The notes under the pieces were generated by a model. The model was not told where the DNA came from and ran no database searches. It saw only the letters and a list, made by a program, of their open reading frames with translations. A stretch of DNA of 64,000 nucleotides. Origin: Caulobacterales bacterium. GTDB taxonomy: Bacteria; Pseudomonadota; Alphaproteobacteria; Caulobacterales; Caulobacteraceae. Shown piece by piece: positions 9,443 to 19,060 of this stretch. Within the stretch, counting starts at the first letter, position 1, and every line of letters begins with the position of its first letter. Made by a program: the position numbers and the translations under genes. Location of the stretch: NCBI GenBank assembly GCA_017302105.1, contig JAFLCS010000003.1, positions 62,001 to 126,000 of the forward strand, written 5' to 3'.

Positions 9443-10009
9443 ATGGCGGCAAGACGGATACTGGCGCTGGGTATGGTCGCTGCGGCCTTGACGGCGTGTG
9501 CGTCCAACGGGGCAGGCGGCCGACTTGGCCGGGGCCTCGCCGATGCTGCGACCCAGCCTCTGGAGGATTTGAATCTTCGCCGAGATCCCATTCCGGCTGT
9601 CCTCGGCGAGGCTCTCGCCAACCCCTATTCCCAGCGGGGAATGGAAACCTGCATGGCCATCGCGCTACAGGTCCGCCACCTCAATGAGGCGCTCGGGCCG
9701 GACCAGGATGAACCGCCGCCGCCGCGCGCCGGCTTGAGCCAACAGGCGGTCGAAGCCCTGGCGGATGCCGCCGTTGATGCTGTTCGTAATGAAACGACCG
9801 ACTTCATTCCGCTGCGCGGCTGGGTGCGGGAACTGTCAGGTGCCGAGCGCCATAGCCGTCGTGTCCAGGCCGCCATTCAGGCCGGTCGGGCCCGCCGGGC
9901 CTTTCTGAAAGGCGTCGGAATGCGCCAGAACTGTGCCCCGCCTGCGGCCCCGAGCTGGTTCATGCCGCGCCCGCGCAACCGCATCAATCTGCGCTGGCCC
10001 TGGGGCTGA
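9443..10009 (+). CDS. Conserved hypothetical lipoprotein
   Basis: 188 residues with a signal peptide and lipobox (LTAC, C19). The mature part carries GLADAATQPLEDLNLRRDPI and NPYSQRGMETCMAIALQVR segments, is mostly helical, and ends in a basic/aromatic tail (PRNRINLRWPWG). A good ribosome binding site (AAGGAAG) sits upstream of the ATG. I recognise no named family; such proteins appear to be restricted to Caulobacterales-type genomes, but that is recollection rather than a search. It probably faces the periplasm. A short hairpin follows it before the convergent LytTR gene. Confidence 0.75.
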   Translation: MAARRILALGMVAAALTACASNGAGGRLGRGLADAATQPLEDLNLRRDPIPAVLGEALANPYSQRGMETCMAIALQVRHLNEALGPDQDEPPPPRAGLSQQAVEALADAAVDAVRNETTDFIPLRGWVRELSGAERHSRRVQAAIQAGRARRAFLKGVGMRQNCAPPAAPSWFMPRPRNRINLRWPWG

Positions 10010-10024
10010 CGGCTCAGGCCTAAA

Positions 10025-10046
10025 GACGCGATGCTTGCGTCGCGTC
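10025..10046. terminator. Weak bidirectional hairpin between convergent genes
   Basis: GACGCGA and TCGCGTC form a 7-bp stem around an 8-base loop between the convergent lipoprotein and LytTR genes. On the minus strand it is followed by TTT only, so it is a weak terminator at best. Confidence 0.4.
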
Positions 10047-10048
10047 AG

Positions 10049-10573
10049 CTATCCGTTGCGGAGACGCTGGCGCAAGGTGGCACGATTCCGACGCGCTTGT
10101 CTGAGTTGGGCACCGCTTGCCGGGACAACGACGCCGCCACCGCTGGTGAGTGGCTCGAGGCGTTCAATCGCAGCCAGGGCGACGAGGTAGCGTCGGTGTA
10201 TGCGCACGAACAGGGTGGCGTCGAGCTTGCGCTCAATCTCGGTTGAAGTGGCGCGATAGAGGTGAACGCCGCTCTGGGTGTGAAGCGCTTGATAGTTGCC
10301 CTGGGCCTCAATCCACTCGATCTCGGACATCGGCACCTCAATCGTGCGGCCACGCTCACAAATCGCGAAGTGGTTCGGTCCGAGCCGTTCCGGGTTCGGC
10401 ACCTGGCCGGACAGGACCTGAACGGCCTGCATGGCGGCTAGCAGCAGGCAGATACAGAGGATCAGCAAGGCCAGGTTGGCGTAGAGCTGGGCCGATACGA
10501 CGGCGACCGAAGGCAGGAACTGTCGGTCCAGTGCCCAGGCGACCAGGAAACACGACGCCACGATCAAGGTCAC
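10049..10573 (-). CDS. LytTR-family DNA-binding membrane protein, probably 5'-truncated
   Basis: From a GTG at 10573 the ORF gives 174 residues: two hydrophobic helices (about 3-22 and 30-52) and a C-terminal LytTR DNA-binding domain (about 75-165) with the IEWIEAQGNYQALHT and VRIHRRYLVALAAIERLE signatures. LytTR proteins bind direct repeats at promoters. Membrane-bound LytTR proteins usually have more transmembrane helices, and no ribosome binding site precedes the GTG. The open frame continues upstream across an esterase remnant on the other strand. It is therefore likely a fragment created by the same event that truncated the esterase, though it may still be expressed. Confidence 0.6.
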   Translation of the reverse strand: MTLIVASCFLVAWALDRQFLPSVAVVSAQLYANLALLILCICLLLAAMQAVQVLSGQVPNPERLGPNHFAICERGRTIEVPMSEIEWIEAQGNYQALHTQSGVHLYRATSTEIERKLDATLFVRIHRRYLVALAAIERLEPLTSGGGVVVPASGAQLRQARRNRATLRQRLRNG

Positions 10574-10586
10574 CGCCAGACGCGAA

Positions 10587-11111
10587 GCATTCGTTTCATT
10601 CGAGACCGATGTGCGCTTCGGCTGGAATATGTGGGCGTGGGCCCGTCTCCACGCGGCCCGAAAGACTCGGTCGACCTACCTCTACCGCTTCGCCCATGCC
10701 CCGCCCGGCCGGGAAGGGGCGACCCATGGTGTCGAAATGGTATATATATTCAATCATCTCGATCTCTATGACGCACCGTGGACGGACCGAGACCGAGCGC
10801 TTGCAGAGACGATGACCTCCTATTGTGCGAACTTCGCCAAAGCCGGCGATCCGAACGGCCCGGGTCTGCCGTACTGGACTGAATCTTCAACCGGGGGACA
10901 GCGCGCGCTGATTATCGATGAGTCCGGCTTCAGCTCCGCGCAAGTACCCAACGGGGTTGAGCTGGCAAGGATTGACCGGATCTACGCGGCGATCCGTGTG
11001 CTTATGAGATACGGCGTCGTGATCGCGGCTGGGGTCAGCCTGCTCATTCTTGCGTTGATGTGGAGGCTGATCTCGCTGCTTGTGCGTCATCGCCCAATGC
11101 CTGGCAGCTAG
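10587..11111 (+). pseudogene. Carboxylesterase type B, C-terminal fragment
   Basis: The frame reads AFVSFETDVRFGWNMWAWAR, then YLYRFAHAPP, THGVEMVYIFNHL (contains the catalytic-triad His of type-B esterases) and NFAKAGDPNGPGLPYW, all C-terminal carboxylesterase signatures. The N-terminal two thirds, including the nucleophile elbow (GxSxG) and the oxyanion hole, are missing. A GTG at 10611 could start translation, but the product could not be catalytic. The C-terminus adds a membrane helix (VVIAAGVSLLILALMW). It ends overlapping the tgt stop by 4 bp. The break point lies close to the 5' end of the divergent LytTR gene. Confidence 0.75.
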
Positions 11112-12223
11112 CTGATCTTCAGGTGACGGGCGCGGAAATCGCGCCGGAACGCCTCGAAGCGTCCTTCGGAGATGGCTGCCCGCATGGCTGCGGTTAGCGC
11201 CTGGTAGAAGGCGATGTTGTGCCAGCTGAGCAGTACCTGGCCCAAAATCTCTTCGGCTCGTACCAGGTGATGCAGATAGGCCTTTGAATAGTCGCGGCTG
11301 GCCGGACAATCGCTGTCGGGATCGAGCGGCTCGTCCATCTCCGCAAAGCGTGCATTCTTCAGATTGATCGGTCCGTCCCAGGTCCAGGCCTGGCCGTGCC
11401 GCCCCGAGCGGGTCGGCAGGACGCAATCGAACATATCGACGCCGCGCGCCACCGCCTCGACCAGATCGATCGGCTTGCCCACACCCATCAGATAGCGCGG
11501 TCGCTCGACCGGCAGCATGGGCGCGGCGAAGTCGAGAGTGTCGCACATGGCCTGGTGGCCTTCACCCACAGCCAGTCCGCCGATGGCATAGCCGCCGAAT
11601 CCGATCTCGATCAGCCGTTCGGCGCTCTCGCGACGCAGGTGCTCGAAGGTCGAACCCTGCTGGATACCGAACAGGGCCTGGGTGTCGCGGGTGCCGAAGG
11701 CGGCCTTGGAGCGCGCCGCCCAGCGGGCCGACAGCTCCATGGCCGTACGCGCCCGCGCTTCCTCGGCCGGATAGGCGACGCATTCGTCCAGCTGCATGAC
11801 GATGTCCGAGCCCAGGAGGTCGGCCTGGATCTCGATGGAGCGTTCCGGCGACAGTATATGGCGCGAGCCGTCGATGTGGCTGGCGAAGGTGACGGCCTCT
11901 TCGGTGACCTTGTTGATGTCCGACAGGCTCATGACCTGGAAGCCGCCGGAATCGGTGAGGATCGGCCCGTCCCAACGCATGAACCGATGCAGCCCACCCA
12001 GCCGCTTCACCCGTTCGGCGCTAGGCCGCAGCATCAGGTGATAGGTATTGCCCAGGATGATGTCCGCACCGGTTTGTTTGACCTGATCGACGGTGAGGGC
12101 CTTGACCGTTCCGGCCGTGCCCACGGGCATGAAGGCGGGTGTGCGAATATCGCCGCGCGGGGTCTTCAGAACGCCGGTGCGAGCCGCGCCGTCGGTCCCG
12201 GCTATATCGAATGGGAAGGTCAT
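11108..12223 (-). CDS. tgt: Queuine tRNA-ribosyltransferase with a depleted zinc site
   Basis: 371 residues, full length for bacterial TGT. It exchanges the wobble guanine of GUN-anticodon tRNAs for preQ1. Substrate motifs are intact: [11 protein letters not shown] (D91), [14 protein letters not shown] and the nucleophile region [12 protein letters not shown] (D264). The C-terminal structural zinc site normally has CxCxxC plus a distal His. Here the stretch reads S304-D-C306-P-A-S309, so only one cysteine remains, with H335 (SWHN) present. A plain reading of the DNA confirms AGC codons at both positions. queA lies about 700 bp away in the same orientation. Activity without the full zinc site is uncertain. 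Confidence 0.93.
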   Translation of the reverse strand: MTFPFDIAGTDGAARTGVLKTPRGDIRTPAFMPVGTAGTVKALTVDQVKQTGADIILGNTYHLMLRPSAERVKRLGGLHRFMRWDGPILTDSGGFQVMSLSDINKVTEEAVTFASHIDGSRHILSPERSIEIQADLLGSDIVMQLDECVAYPAEEARARTAMELSARWAARSKAAFGTRDTQALFGIQQGSTFEHLRRESAERLIEIGFGGYAIGGLAVGEGHQAMCDTLDFAAPMLPVERPRYLMGVGKPIDLVEAVARGVDMFDCVLPTRSGRHGQAWTWDGPINLKNARFAEMDEPLDPDSDCPASRDYSKAYLHHLVRAEEILGQVLLSWHNIAFYQALTAAMRAAISEGRFEAFRRDFRARHLKIS

Positions 12224-12421
12224 GAGCGCGGCGCTCTACATGGAAATCCCCGAAGGGGATACGGCTTTGTTTCGGGTCAAGGGTTGCATTGAGGCACCTC
12301 AACCCCCATCATTACAAGCATCCGAAATCGTTCCGACAGACCGCCCCGCGCCCCGCGTGAGGGTGTATTTCTCTTTCTGCCGGGGTCGACGACGATCTTA
12401 TCAACCTTCGAAGGACATCCC

Positions 12422-12916
12422 TTGTACGCACAACGCCAGACCCACACCGCTCCCCGTTCCAACGCCCGCCGTCTGGGCTTTCAGCGCCAGCCCGTGCGCG
12501 CCCGCGTTGGGCTTCTGATGCGTAAGGGCTCCAATTTCGGGGCCCTGGCTGAGGCCGAACAGGTGGTGCGCCATGCCGGTCTGGGTCTGGCTCCGCTGTC
12601 CGTTTCGGATGAGCCGATCAGCGACGGCGGCGTGACCATTCTGGCCACGGCCGAGCTGAAGGATCTGGATTCCGGGGTGTTGCGTGCCCTGGTCGTACCC
12701 GATGGCAGCGACGCCGATCTCAACGTCAAGGACGCGACCAAGCGCGCCCTTGCCGCCGGCCTGCCGGTCCTGGCCTTCGGTGACAGTGCGGCTGTGGTTG
12801 CAGACGTCGCCGGCGTGGCTGTGGTTCCCGCTGCGGCGGTGCTGGTCGCGGATGGCCAGGTCCGGCCTCTGGACGATCTCAAGGCCGTCACGGCCGCCGC
12901 CGAAGCCATCGGCTAG
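12422..12916 (+). CDS. Uncharacterised protein, degenerate DJ-1/PfpI-like fold
   Basis: 164 residues from a TTG start supported by AAGGA six bases upstream; no ATG is available near the conserved start. After a ~27-residue basic tail the protein reads RVGLLMRKGSNFGAL, later LRALVVPDG, then AAGLPVLAFGDSAAVV. The strand/turn order resembles DJ-1/PfpI (LVLPGG followed by GKPVAAIC), but the elbow cysteine is replaced by Gly-Asp-Ser, so it would lack the usual nucleophile. It ends 7 bp before the convergent queA stop. The fold assignment is inference. Confidence 0.65.
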   Translation: MYAQRQTHTAPRSNARRLGFQRQPVRARVGLLMRKGSNFGALAEAEQVVRHAGLGLAPLSVSDEPISDGGVTILATAELKDLDSGVLRALVVPDGSDADLNVKDATKRALAAGLPVLAFGDSAAVVADVAGVAVVPAAAVLVADGQVRPLDDLKAVTAAAEAIG

Positions 12917-12922
12917 GGCCGG

Positions 12923-13999
12923 TCAGGCGCGGAACAACAGGCTTCCGTCGCCGTAGGAATAGAAGCGATAGCCGTCTGCGACCGCATGGTCGTAGGCGGC
13001 TTTCATCTGTTCGAGGCCCGAAAACGCCGACACCAGCATGAACAGGGTCGAGCGCGGCAGATGGAAGTTGGTCATCAGCGCATCCACCGCCCGGAACCGA
13101 TAGCCCGGTGTGATGAAGATCGCTGTATCGCCATGAAATGGCTGGATCACGCCGTCCGCGCCGGTGGCACTCTCCAGCAGGCGCAATGAGGTCGTCCCAA
13201 CGCAGACGACACGCCCCCCCGACGCCCGCACGGCGTTCAGGGCCTCGGCGGTTGCCGCTGAAACCTCACCCCATTCCGAGTGCATCCGGTGGTCGGCGGT
13301 GTCGTCCGCCTTGACCGGCAGGAAGGTGCCGGCCCCGACGTGCAGGGTCACCGCGTGGGTCGAGACCCCGCGCGCGGCCAGTCTCTCCAGCAACTCCGGC
13401 GTGAAATGCAGTCCTGCGGTTGGGGCAGCGACCGAGCCGTCGTGGGTCGCGAAGACGGTCTGATAGTCTTGGCGGTCCTGATCGTCCTCGGGCCGCTGGG
13501 CGGCGATGTAGGGCGGCAGCGGCATGATTCCGGCGGCACGAATGGCGTCGTCGAGGGCCGGGCCGGACAGGTCGAAGGCCAGCTCGACCAGTCCGTCTTC
13601 GCCCTTGGCGCGGACCGTCGCGTCCAGCACATCGGCCATGCAGGCCCCACCATCGCCCCGGCTGAAGCGGATGCGGTCGCCCGCCCGGATGCGCTTGCCC
13701 GGCTTCATGAAGGCGCTCCAGCCGGCCGGATCGGTGCGCTGGTGCAAGGTGGCCTCAACCCGAACCGGCGGAAGATCCTCGCGGTGACGCTCGCCCGACA
13801 GGCGCGCCGGGATCACCCGCGTATCGTTGAAGACCAGGGCGTCGCCGGGCTCGAGCAGGTCGGGTAGCTCGCGCACGATGCGGTCCTCCAGCGCCTGGCC
13901 GGGCCGCACCACCAGCAGTCGGGCGCTGTCGCGTGGACTGACCGGGCGCAGGGCGATGCGCTCGTTCGGCAGCTCGAAATCGAAGTCGGAGACCTTCAC
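12923..13999 (-). CDS. queA: S-adenosylmethionine:tRNA ribosyltransferase-isomerase
   Basis: QueA transfers and isomerises the ribose of SAM onto preQ1-tRNA to make epoxyqueuosine, the step after Tgt. The GTG at 13999 gives [18 protein letters not shown], the normal QueA N-terminus, and 358 residues in total. The longer open frame upstream overlaps the preceding gene and is non-homologous. Conserved blocks visible are [42 protein letters not shown] and [17 protein letters not shown]. It starts 2 bp after the stop of a small membrane-protein gene and ends the hdaA-ppk-ppx run. Confidence 0.95.
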   Translation of the reverse strand: MKVSDFDFELPNERIALRPVSPRDSARLLVVRPGQALEDRIVRELPDLLEPGDALVFNDTRVIPARLSGERHREDLPPVRVEATLHQRTDPAGWSAFMKPGKRIRAGDRIRFSRGDGGACMADVLDATVRAKGEDGLVELAFDLSGPALDDAIRAAGIMPLPPYIAAQRPEDDQDRQDYQTVFATHDGSVAAPTAGLHFTPELLERLAARGVSTHAVTLHVGAGTFLPVKADDTADHRMHSEWGEVSAATAEALNAVRASGGRVVCVGTTSLRLLESATGADGVIQPFHGDTAIFITPGYRFRAVDALMTNFHLPRSTLFMLVSAFSGLEQMKAAYDHAVADGYRFYSYGDGSLLFRA

Positions 14000-14001
14000 G
14001 C

Positions 14002-14439
14002 CTAATGATCCGCCGAGGTCAGCAAGCCGCAACGAAACGGCTCGGTCGGGTTGTTTTGCAGTCGCGCAACCTGGCCTTCGGCCAAACTGACGATAATCGC
14101 TCCGTCGGGACGGTTCACCTGAACCATCGTCGGTCCCGCGAGGTTGCAAACCTTGTCCCAAAAGATCCGCAGACAATGCGGTTGGGGATCCCCCTGACGC
14201 GCCAGGACGCCAACCGAATCCGAGCGCTCGGCGCGGTTGGTGCTGTTGTAGATGGAGCCGAATTCGACACCTTGCGCCTGAAGCATGGCCTCATCTGCCT
14301 GCGGGCAGGGTGGGGCGTCCGATGGAATGTCTCTTGGCCCGAACTGGATCAGGCCCCAGGCGATGAAACCGCCAACCAGTACAGCGACGAGGGCGAGTAT
14401 TTTCAGTCCCGCCCACGGGCTTCGGCGCGTGTGAGTCAC
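14002..14439 (-). CDS. Small single-span membrane protein of unknown function
   Basis: 145 residues: a short basic N-terminus, one transmembrane helix (about 13-34, [20 protein letters not shown]), then a ~110-residue periplasmic or extracytoplasmic domain with three cysteines ([22 protein letters not shown]), suggesting disulfides. Its ATG overlaps the ppx stop (ATGA) and queA starts 2 bp after its stop, so it is translationally coupled on both sides. No family recognised. Confidence 0.75.
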   Translation of the reverse strand: MTHTRRSPWAGLKILALVAVLVGGFIAWGLIQFGPRDIPSDAPPCPQADEAMLQAQGVEFGSIYNSTNRAERSDSVGVLARQGDPQPHCLRIFWDKVCNLAGPTMVQVNRPDGAIIVSLAEGQVARLQNNPTEPFRCGLLTSADH

Positions 14440-15923
14440 TTCGGCTCGACCTCCATCCGGGGCTCGAGGGCCAGCGCCTGGGCCAGGGCGGAGAGGCGTT
14501 TTCTGACCTTGTCGCCGCGTAGCAGATCAGCCGCACTGCACGAGGCGCGCAGGACCAGGTCGCCGCCCTCGACGCCCAGCCGTGTCATGGACAACAGCTC
14601 GGCCGAGCGGGCCGACAGGTCGCTGGCCAGGCGCAGGCCCAGGCCGTGAATGCGCGCGCGCTCCAGCCCTTCGTCGCCAAGCAGACGCGATACCAGGGCC
14701 GCTTCCGGTTCCCCGTGCCCGCCGTAGCGGGCGTGGATGGCCGAGGCGAGAAAGGCCCTCTCGGCATGAGCCAGACCGGCGACCGGCGCACGCAGGACCT
14801 GTTCAAAGGCGACATTGGCGCGGTGATCCGGGTGCAGCCGTGAGCCGACATCGGCCAGGGCGGCCCCAGCCTTGAGCATGACGGAGTCGCGTTCGGCCGA
14901 GAACCAGGGCTTCAGCGGTGCGATCGCCGGGCTGAGCCAGGCGGTGATGACGCGGTCCAGCCCGCGCTCCAGACTGTCGCGATCACCCAGCGCGCGGCAG
15001 CCTTCAAGCAACGGATCGCGGCCGCGCACCTCCGGTGCCATGGCTTCCAGCAGAAGGCCTTCGCGCAGGCCATAGGCTGAGAAGGAAACGGTGCGTGCAC
15101 CCAGCTTCTTGCACAGTCGCGACAACACCCGCGCGGCGTGGGGCAGGGTCAGGGCGCGGGCCTTGTTGGTGCGCGCCAGCTTCTCCAGCGACGGACGCGA
15201 CAGGCGGCTGAGCAGGCCGGCTATCTCTTCGACCTCGCCGGCGCTCATCTCGTATTGGTGGACGATCTCCAGGCCGTGCTCGCGCTGGCGCATATTGAGC
15301 AGCGCCAGGCTGCGCCAGGCCCCACCGACGGCGTGTAGGGTCTCGGCCTTCAGGCCGGTGGCGGCATCCAGCCGTTCATCGATGGCCGGGTCTGGATCGC
15401 CCTTGACCGTCTCCATGGCGAAGGGGCCCAGCGGCAGGGTAACGCCCGCGCCGGACCGGCCGGCGGACACCGGCACCAGCTCCAGGCTGGATCCGCCCAG
15501 GTCGGCCACGACGCCCTCGGCCAGGGGATTGCCGGCGATGACGCCCAGCGCCGCATAGCGAGCTTCCTCCTCGCCGGACAACACCCGTACGTGCAGCCCG
15601 GTCTCAGCCGCCACCCGATCACAGAAATCGGCCCCGTCTGCGGCCTCGCGCACGGCGGCGGTGGCCACGATGTGGCGCTCGCTCAGGGGCAGGGTCTCCA
15701 TCAGGATGGCGAAGCGTCTCAGCGTACTGATCGCGTCCTGAACGCCGTCTGGCGCCAGCTTTCGCGTGACGGCGACCTCGCGGCCCAGGCCGGCCAGCAC
15801 CTTTTCATTATAGCCGGTCCAGATGGCGCGGCCCTGAAGGCCATAGACGACCAGGCGCACCGAGTTGGACCCAACGTCCAGCACTGCCGCCTCGCGGGTG
15901 TCGGGTCTAGCGCTTGCGGTCAA
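14436..15923 (-). CDS. ppx: Exopolyphosphatase, Ppx/GppA family
   Basis: An actin-fold phosphatase hydrolysing terminal phosphates of polyphosphate (or pppGpp). The first phosphate loop [16 protein letters not shown] is near the N-terminus, followed by a second loop ([13 protein letters not shown]) and a C-terminal helical domain ([20 protein letters not shown]). I chose TTG at 15923 because AAGG lies 9 bases upstream; an in-frame GTG at 15962 has no ribosome binding site. It overlaps the ppk 3' end by 17 bp with the TTG start (56 bp with GTG). Pairing with ppk in one operon suggests coordinated polyphosphate synthesis and breakdown. Confidence 0.9.
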   Translation of the reverse strand: MTASARPDTREAAVLDVGSNSVRLVVYGLQGRAIWTGYNEKVLAGLGREVAVTRKLAPDGVQDAISTLRRFAILMETLPLSERHIVATAAVREAADGADFCDRVAAETGLHVRVLSGEEEARYAALGVIAGNPLAEGVVADLGGSSLELVPVSAGRSGAGVTLPLGPFAMETVKGDPDPAIDERLDAATGLKAETLHAVGGAWRSLALLNMRQREHGLEIVHQYEMSAGEVEEIAGLLSRLSRPSLEKLARTNKARALTLPHAARVLSRLCKKLGARTVSFSAYGLREGLLLEAMAPEVRGRDPLLEGCRALGDRDSLERGLDRVITAWLSPAIAPLKPWFSAERDSVMLKAGAALADVGSRLHPDHRANVAFEQVLRAPVAGLAHAERAFLASAIHARYGGHGEPEAALVSRLLGDEGLERARIHGLGLRLASDLSARSAELLSMTRLGVEGGDLVLRASCSAADLLRGDKVRKRLSALAQALALEPRMEVEPK

Positions 15924-18108
15924 AACGGATCGCCTTGGGCCGGTCCTTGGCCCGTCGGCCACGGCCGGACAAGCTGGGATTGGTCATGAAATAATCGTGG
16001 GCCGAGAACGGCGATCCCGGCTTGGCTGGCCTCGCCCGGACATAGCTGCCGTCGGCGCTCAGGACCCAGCTCTGCGCTTCGTCCTTGAGATTGGCCAGCA
16101 TGATCTGATCGAGGATCTGGTCGTGAACGGTCGGATTGAGCACCGGCACCATCACCTCGACACGTCGGTCCAGATTTCGCTGCATCCAGTCCGCCGAAGA
16201 GAAGAAAACCTCGGCTCGATCGCTGGGCATCTCGCGGCCATTGGCGAAGCAGGCGATCCGCGCGTGTTCCAGGAAGCGCCCGACGATCGACTTCACCGTG
16301 ATGTTCTCCGACAACCCCCTCACACCGGGGCGCAGGCAACAGACACCGCGTACAACCAGATCGATCTTTACCCCGGACTGGCTAGCCCGATACAGGGCGT
16401 CGATGATCTCGGCATGGACCAGCGAGTTCATCTTGGCCCAGATAGCTGCGGGCTTGCCCTTGCGCGCATTGTCGGCCTCGCGCTCAATCAGGGCCACCAG
16501 CCGGCGCTTCAGGGTCAGGGGTGACACCGCCAGTCGTTCCAGGTCATCTGGCTCGGCATAGCCGGTGATGAAGTTGAAGACCTTGACGGCATCCCGCCCA
16601 AACGCCGGATCACAGGTGAACAGCGACAGGTCCGTGTAGATCCGCGCCGTCACTGGGTGATAGTTGCCGGTGCCGAAATGGCAGTAGGTCCTGAGACCCT
16701 CGGCCTCGCGCCGGACCACCGCCGAGATCTTGGCGTGGGTCTTCCATTCCACAAAGCCGAAGACGACGTGGACGCCGGCGCGTTCCATCTCGCGGGCCCA
16801 GCGCAGGTTCGCCTCTTCGTCGAAGCGCGCCTTGATCTCGACCAGGGCGGTGACGTTCTTGCCGTGCTCGGCCGCCTCAATCAGGGCCGCGACGATCGGG
16901 CTGTCGTTCGATGTCCGGTACAGCGTCTGCTTGATGGCGATGACGTTCGGATCGCGTGCCGCCTGTCTCAGGAACTGGACCACCGCGTCGAAACTCTCGA
17001 ACGGATGGTGGACGAGGATGTCCTTCTCGCGGATTGCTGCGAAACTGTCTCCGCCATGTTCCCGAATTCGTTCGGGGAAACGAGGGTCATAGGGTTTGAA
17101 TTTCAGCTCGAGCCGGTCTGGAGGGATGAGCTCCGACAACTGACCCAGCCCGAGCAGGCCGTCGATGATGTCGACGTCCAGCGGATCGGCGTCCAACTGC
17201 TCGGCGATGAAGGCGGCCAGGTCCTCGGGCATGGCCTTGTCGATCATCACCTTGACCACGTCACCCAGCCGCCGCTGTTTGAGCAGGCTCTCGAATTCGC
17301 GGACCAAGTCCTCGGCCTCTTCCTCGATCTCGATGTCGCTGTCGCGGATCAGGCGGAACACGCCGGCTGCCTCGACGTCACAGCCGGGGAACAGATGGTC
17401 GATGTACATCATCACCATCGTTTCCAGGGTCACGACCCGCCGTCGGCCCTTGGTCGAACGCCCGTCCGTCGGCAGGGTCCAGAATCGCTGCACCTGGGTG
17501 GGAATCGGAGCCAGGGCGTGAAGCGCTCGCCCTGTCGAGCGCCGCCGCAGCTTGAGCGCCAGCGAGAAGCCCTGATTGGGCAGGAAGGGGAAGGGGTGTG
17601 CCGGGTCGATCGCCATCGGCGTCAGCACCGCAAACAGCTTGCTCAGGAATTCCGGCTCCAGCCGGTCGCGCTCGGTCTTGTTGACGTGATCGGCATCGAC
17701 CACTTCGATACCCTCAGCAGCCAGCTCGCGCCTCAGTTTGCGCCAGGTCTTTTGCTGTTCCGCCATCAGCCGCTCTGCGGCGATATCGACGGCCTCCAGG
17801 GTTTCGGGCGGGGTCAGGCCGTCCTGGGAGAGCACGCGCACGCCGCGGCGCACCTGGCCTTTGATGCCGGCCACGCGCACCATGAAGAACTCATCCAGAT
17901 TGTTGGCCGAGATCGACAGGAATCTGAGTCGCTCGAACAGCGGATGGCGCGGATTGGTGGCCTCCTCCATGACCCGCTGATTGAACGCCAGCCACGACAG
18001 TTCCCGATTGAAGAAGCGATCCGGGGCGGCCAGCAGGTCTTCGTCGAGCCGGAGCGGCTCGGTCCGCGAGGCACTCGAGTCGGGCAGGGCGTCGGCGGGG
18101 TCGGCCAT
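15907..18108 (-). CDS. ppk1: Polyphosphate kinase 1
   Basis: 733 residues, full length for PPK1, which reversibly makes polyphosphate from ATP. Domains in order: N-terminal helical domain ([17 protein letters not shown]), a PHP-like head domain, and two C-terminal phospholipase-D-like domains. The autophosphorylated histidine lies in [11 protein letters not shown], and other conserved segments are [13 protein letters not shown] and [16 protein letters not shown]. It follows hdaA by 40 bp and overlaps ppx. Confidence 0.96.
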   Translation of the reverse strand: MADPADALPDSSASRTEPLRLDEDLLAAPDRFFNRELSWLAFNQRVMEEATNPRHPLFERLRFLSISANNLDEFFMVRVAGIKGQVRRGVRVLSQDGLTPPETLEAVDIAAERLMAEQQKTWRKLRRELAAEGIEVVDADHVNKTERDRLEPEFLSKLFAVLTPMAIDPAHPFPFLPNQGFSLALKLRRRSTGRALHALAPIPTQVQRFWTLPTDGRSTKGRRRVVTLETMVMMYIDHLFPGCDVEAAGVFRLIRDSDIEIEEEAEDLVREFESLLKQRRLGDVVKVMIDKAMPEDLAAFIAEQLDADPLDVDIIDGLLGLGQLSELIPPDRLELKFKPYDPRFPERIREHGGDSFAAIREKDILVHHPFESFDAVVQFLRQAARDPNVIAIKQTLYRTSNDSPIVAALIEAAEHGKNVTALVEIKARFDEEANLRWAREMERAGVHVVFGFVEWKTHAKISAVVRREAEGLRTYCHFGTGNYHPVTARIYTDLSLFTCDPAFGRDAVKVFNFITGYAEPDDLERLAVSPLTLKRRLVALIEREADNARKGKPAAIWAKMNSLVHAEIIDALYRASQSGVKIDLVVRGVCCLRPGVRGLSENITVKSIVGRFLEHARIACFANGREMPSDRAEVFFSSADWMQRNLDRRVEVMVPVLNPTVHDQILDQIMLANLKDEAQSWVLSADGSYVRARPAKPGSPFSAHDYFMTNPSLSGRGRRAKDRPKAIRFDRKR

Positions 18109-18148
18109 GGGCGCGTAATGACCGCTTCTGCCCGATGGAGCAAGGCCG

Positions 18149-18838
18149 TCAGAACAGCTCGACCGTCTCGTCGTCCAGCAGTGTGCGGGCCAGCGCCCGG
18201 TTCAGCTTGCGTCCGCTGGCCTCGGCATCCAGCCGAGCGACCACGGTGCGCGCTGCGGGGATGGATCGTTCCATCCTCAGGACCAGATAGTCGATCAGCT
18301 CGTCGCCGGGGGTTATGGCCCGCTCATCGAAAAACCGCCGCAGGGCCGCCGCCAGCACCGCATCGTCCGGTGCCTCGATACGCAGCACCCGGATTGCGTC
18401 CAGGCGGGATCTCAGGTCCGCCAGCGTCGTCTCGCGCCGTGTCGGCGGCTCGCGCGACACCATGAGCAGGGCCCCGCCCGGAGATCGTGCCAGATTCATC
18501 AGGTGAAACAGCGTGTCATCATCGGCCTGGTCGGCATCGTCCAGCAGCACGGCCCGACCTTCGAGGTCCGAAAGATCGGCCTGTCCGACTTCAGCCCCTG
18601 CGAACGCCACCGCGCCCACTCGCTCGGCCCAGTCGGCGGCCAGATGAGACTTGCCCGCGCCTTCCGGCCCGACCAGCGTCAGAAGCGTGTCGGCCTGTTG
18701 CGGCCAACGATCCAGAGTTTCAGCGGCCAGCAGGTTGGACGGCCCGCGCATGAACATCGCCACCGTCCCCGCCGGTTCACGCAGCAGCGGAAATCGCATC
18801 TGATCGGAAGCAAAGGCGCGCGGCCCGGACGTCGTCAT
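18149..18838 (-). CDS. hdaA: DnaA regulatory inactivator Hda homologue
   Basis: 229 residues related to DnaA domain III. An N-terminal clamp-binding motif QMRFPL (residues 13-18) is followed by a P-loop GPEGAGKSH (about 57-65), a Walker-B-like AVLLDDAD and a C-terminal lid. With the loaded sliding clamp, HdaA stimulates ATP hydrolysis by DnaA and prevents over-initiation. In Caulobacter hdaA also sits beside ppk. The upstream region is shared with a divergent gene and carries an SOS-like box. Confidence 0.9.
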   Translation of the reverse strand: MTTSGPRAFASDQMRFPLLREPAGTVAMFMRGPSNLLAAETLDRWPQQADTLLTLVGPEGAGKSHLAADWAERVGAVAFAGAEVGQADLSDLEGRAVLLDDADQADDDTLFHLMNLARSPGGALLMVSREPPTRRETTLADLRSRLDAIRVLRIEAPDDAVLAAALRRFFDERAITPGDELIDYLVLRMERSIPAARTVVARLDAEASGRKLNRALARTLLDDETVELF

Positions 18839-18962
18839 AGGCCCTGTCTAGCGGAGGAATGCGACAATTTCTGACGTCACGGTGCCGCTGCTGGGGAGAA
18901 TTTGGCCCTTTCTGTGGGCGAGGTGCCTTGTTCGGCCTTGGAACCTCAAGGGGTTAACCAGG

Positions 18963-18977
18963 GTTCAGACTAGGTTC
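18963..18977. promoter_or_regulatory. LexA/SOS box candidate (GTTC-N7-GTTC)
   Basis: GTTCAGACTAGGTTC is an exact match to the alphaproteobacterial LexA operator, direct repeats of GTTC separated by 7 bases. It lies between hdaA (minus, 125 bp away) and the Arg/Asp-rich protein gene (plus, 84 bp away). A nearby GGAAC (18940-18944) followed after 17 bases by GGTT weakly resembles an EcfG stress promoter. Binding is inferred. Confidence 0.5.
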
Positions 18978-19060
18978 ATGCCGCGTTTGAGACGCTGCCG
19001 CATCCGGCTCGGCCTTCGCCTGACGGAGCCCGGGCCCCCGTAGAGTATGGGAGAAGCCCG

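Noticed and set aside
14000..14176. 59-residue N-terminal extension of queA
   Set aside because: It overlaps the coupled membrane-protein gene and has no homology; the QueA N-terminus begins at GTG 13999.
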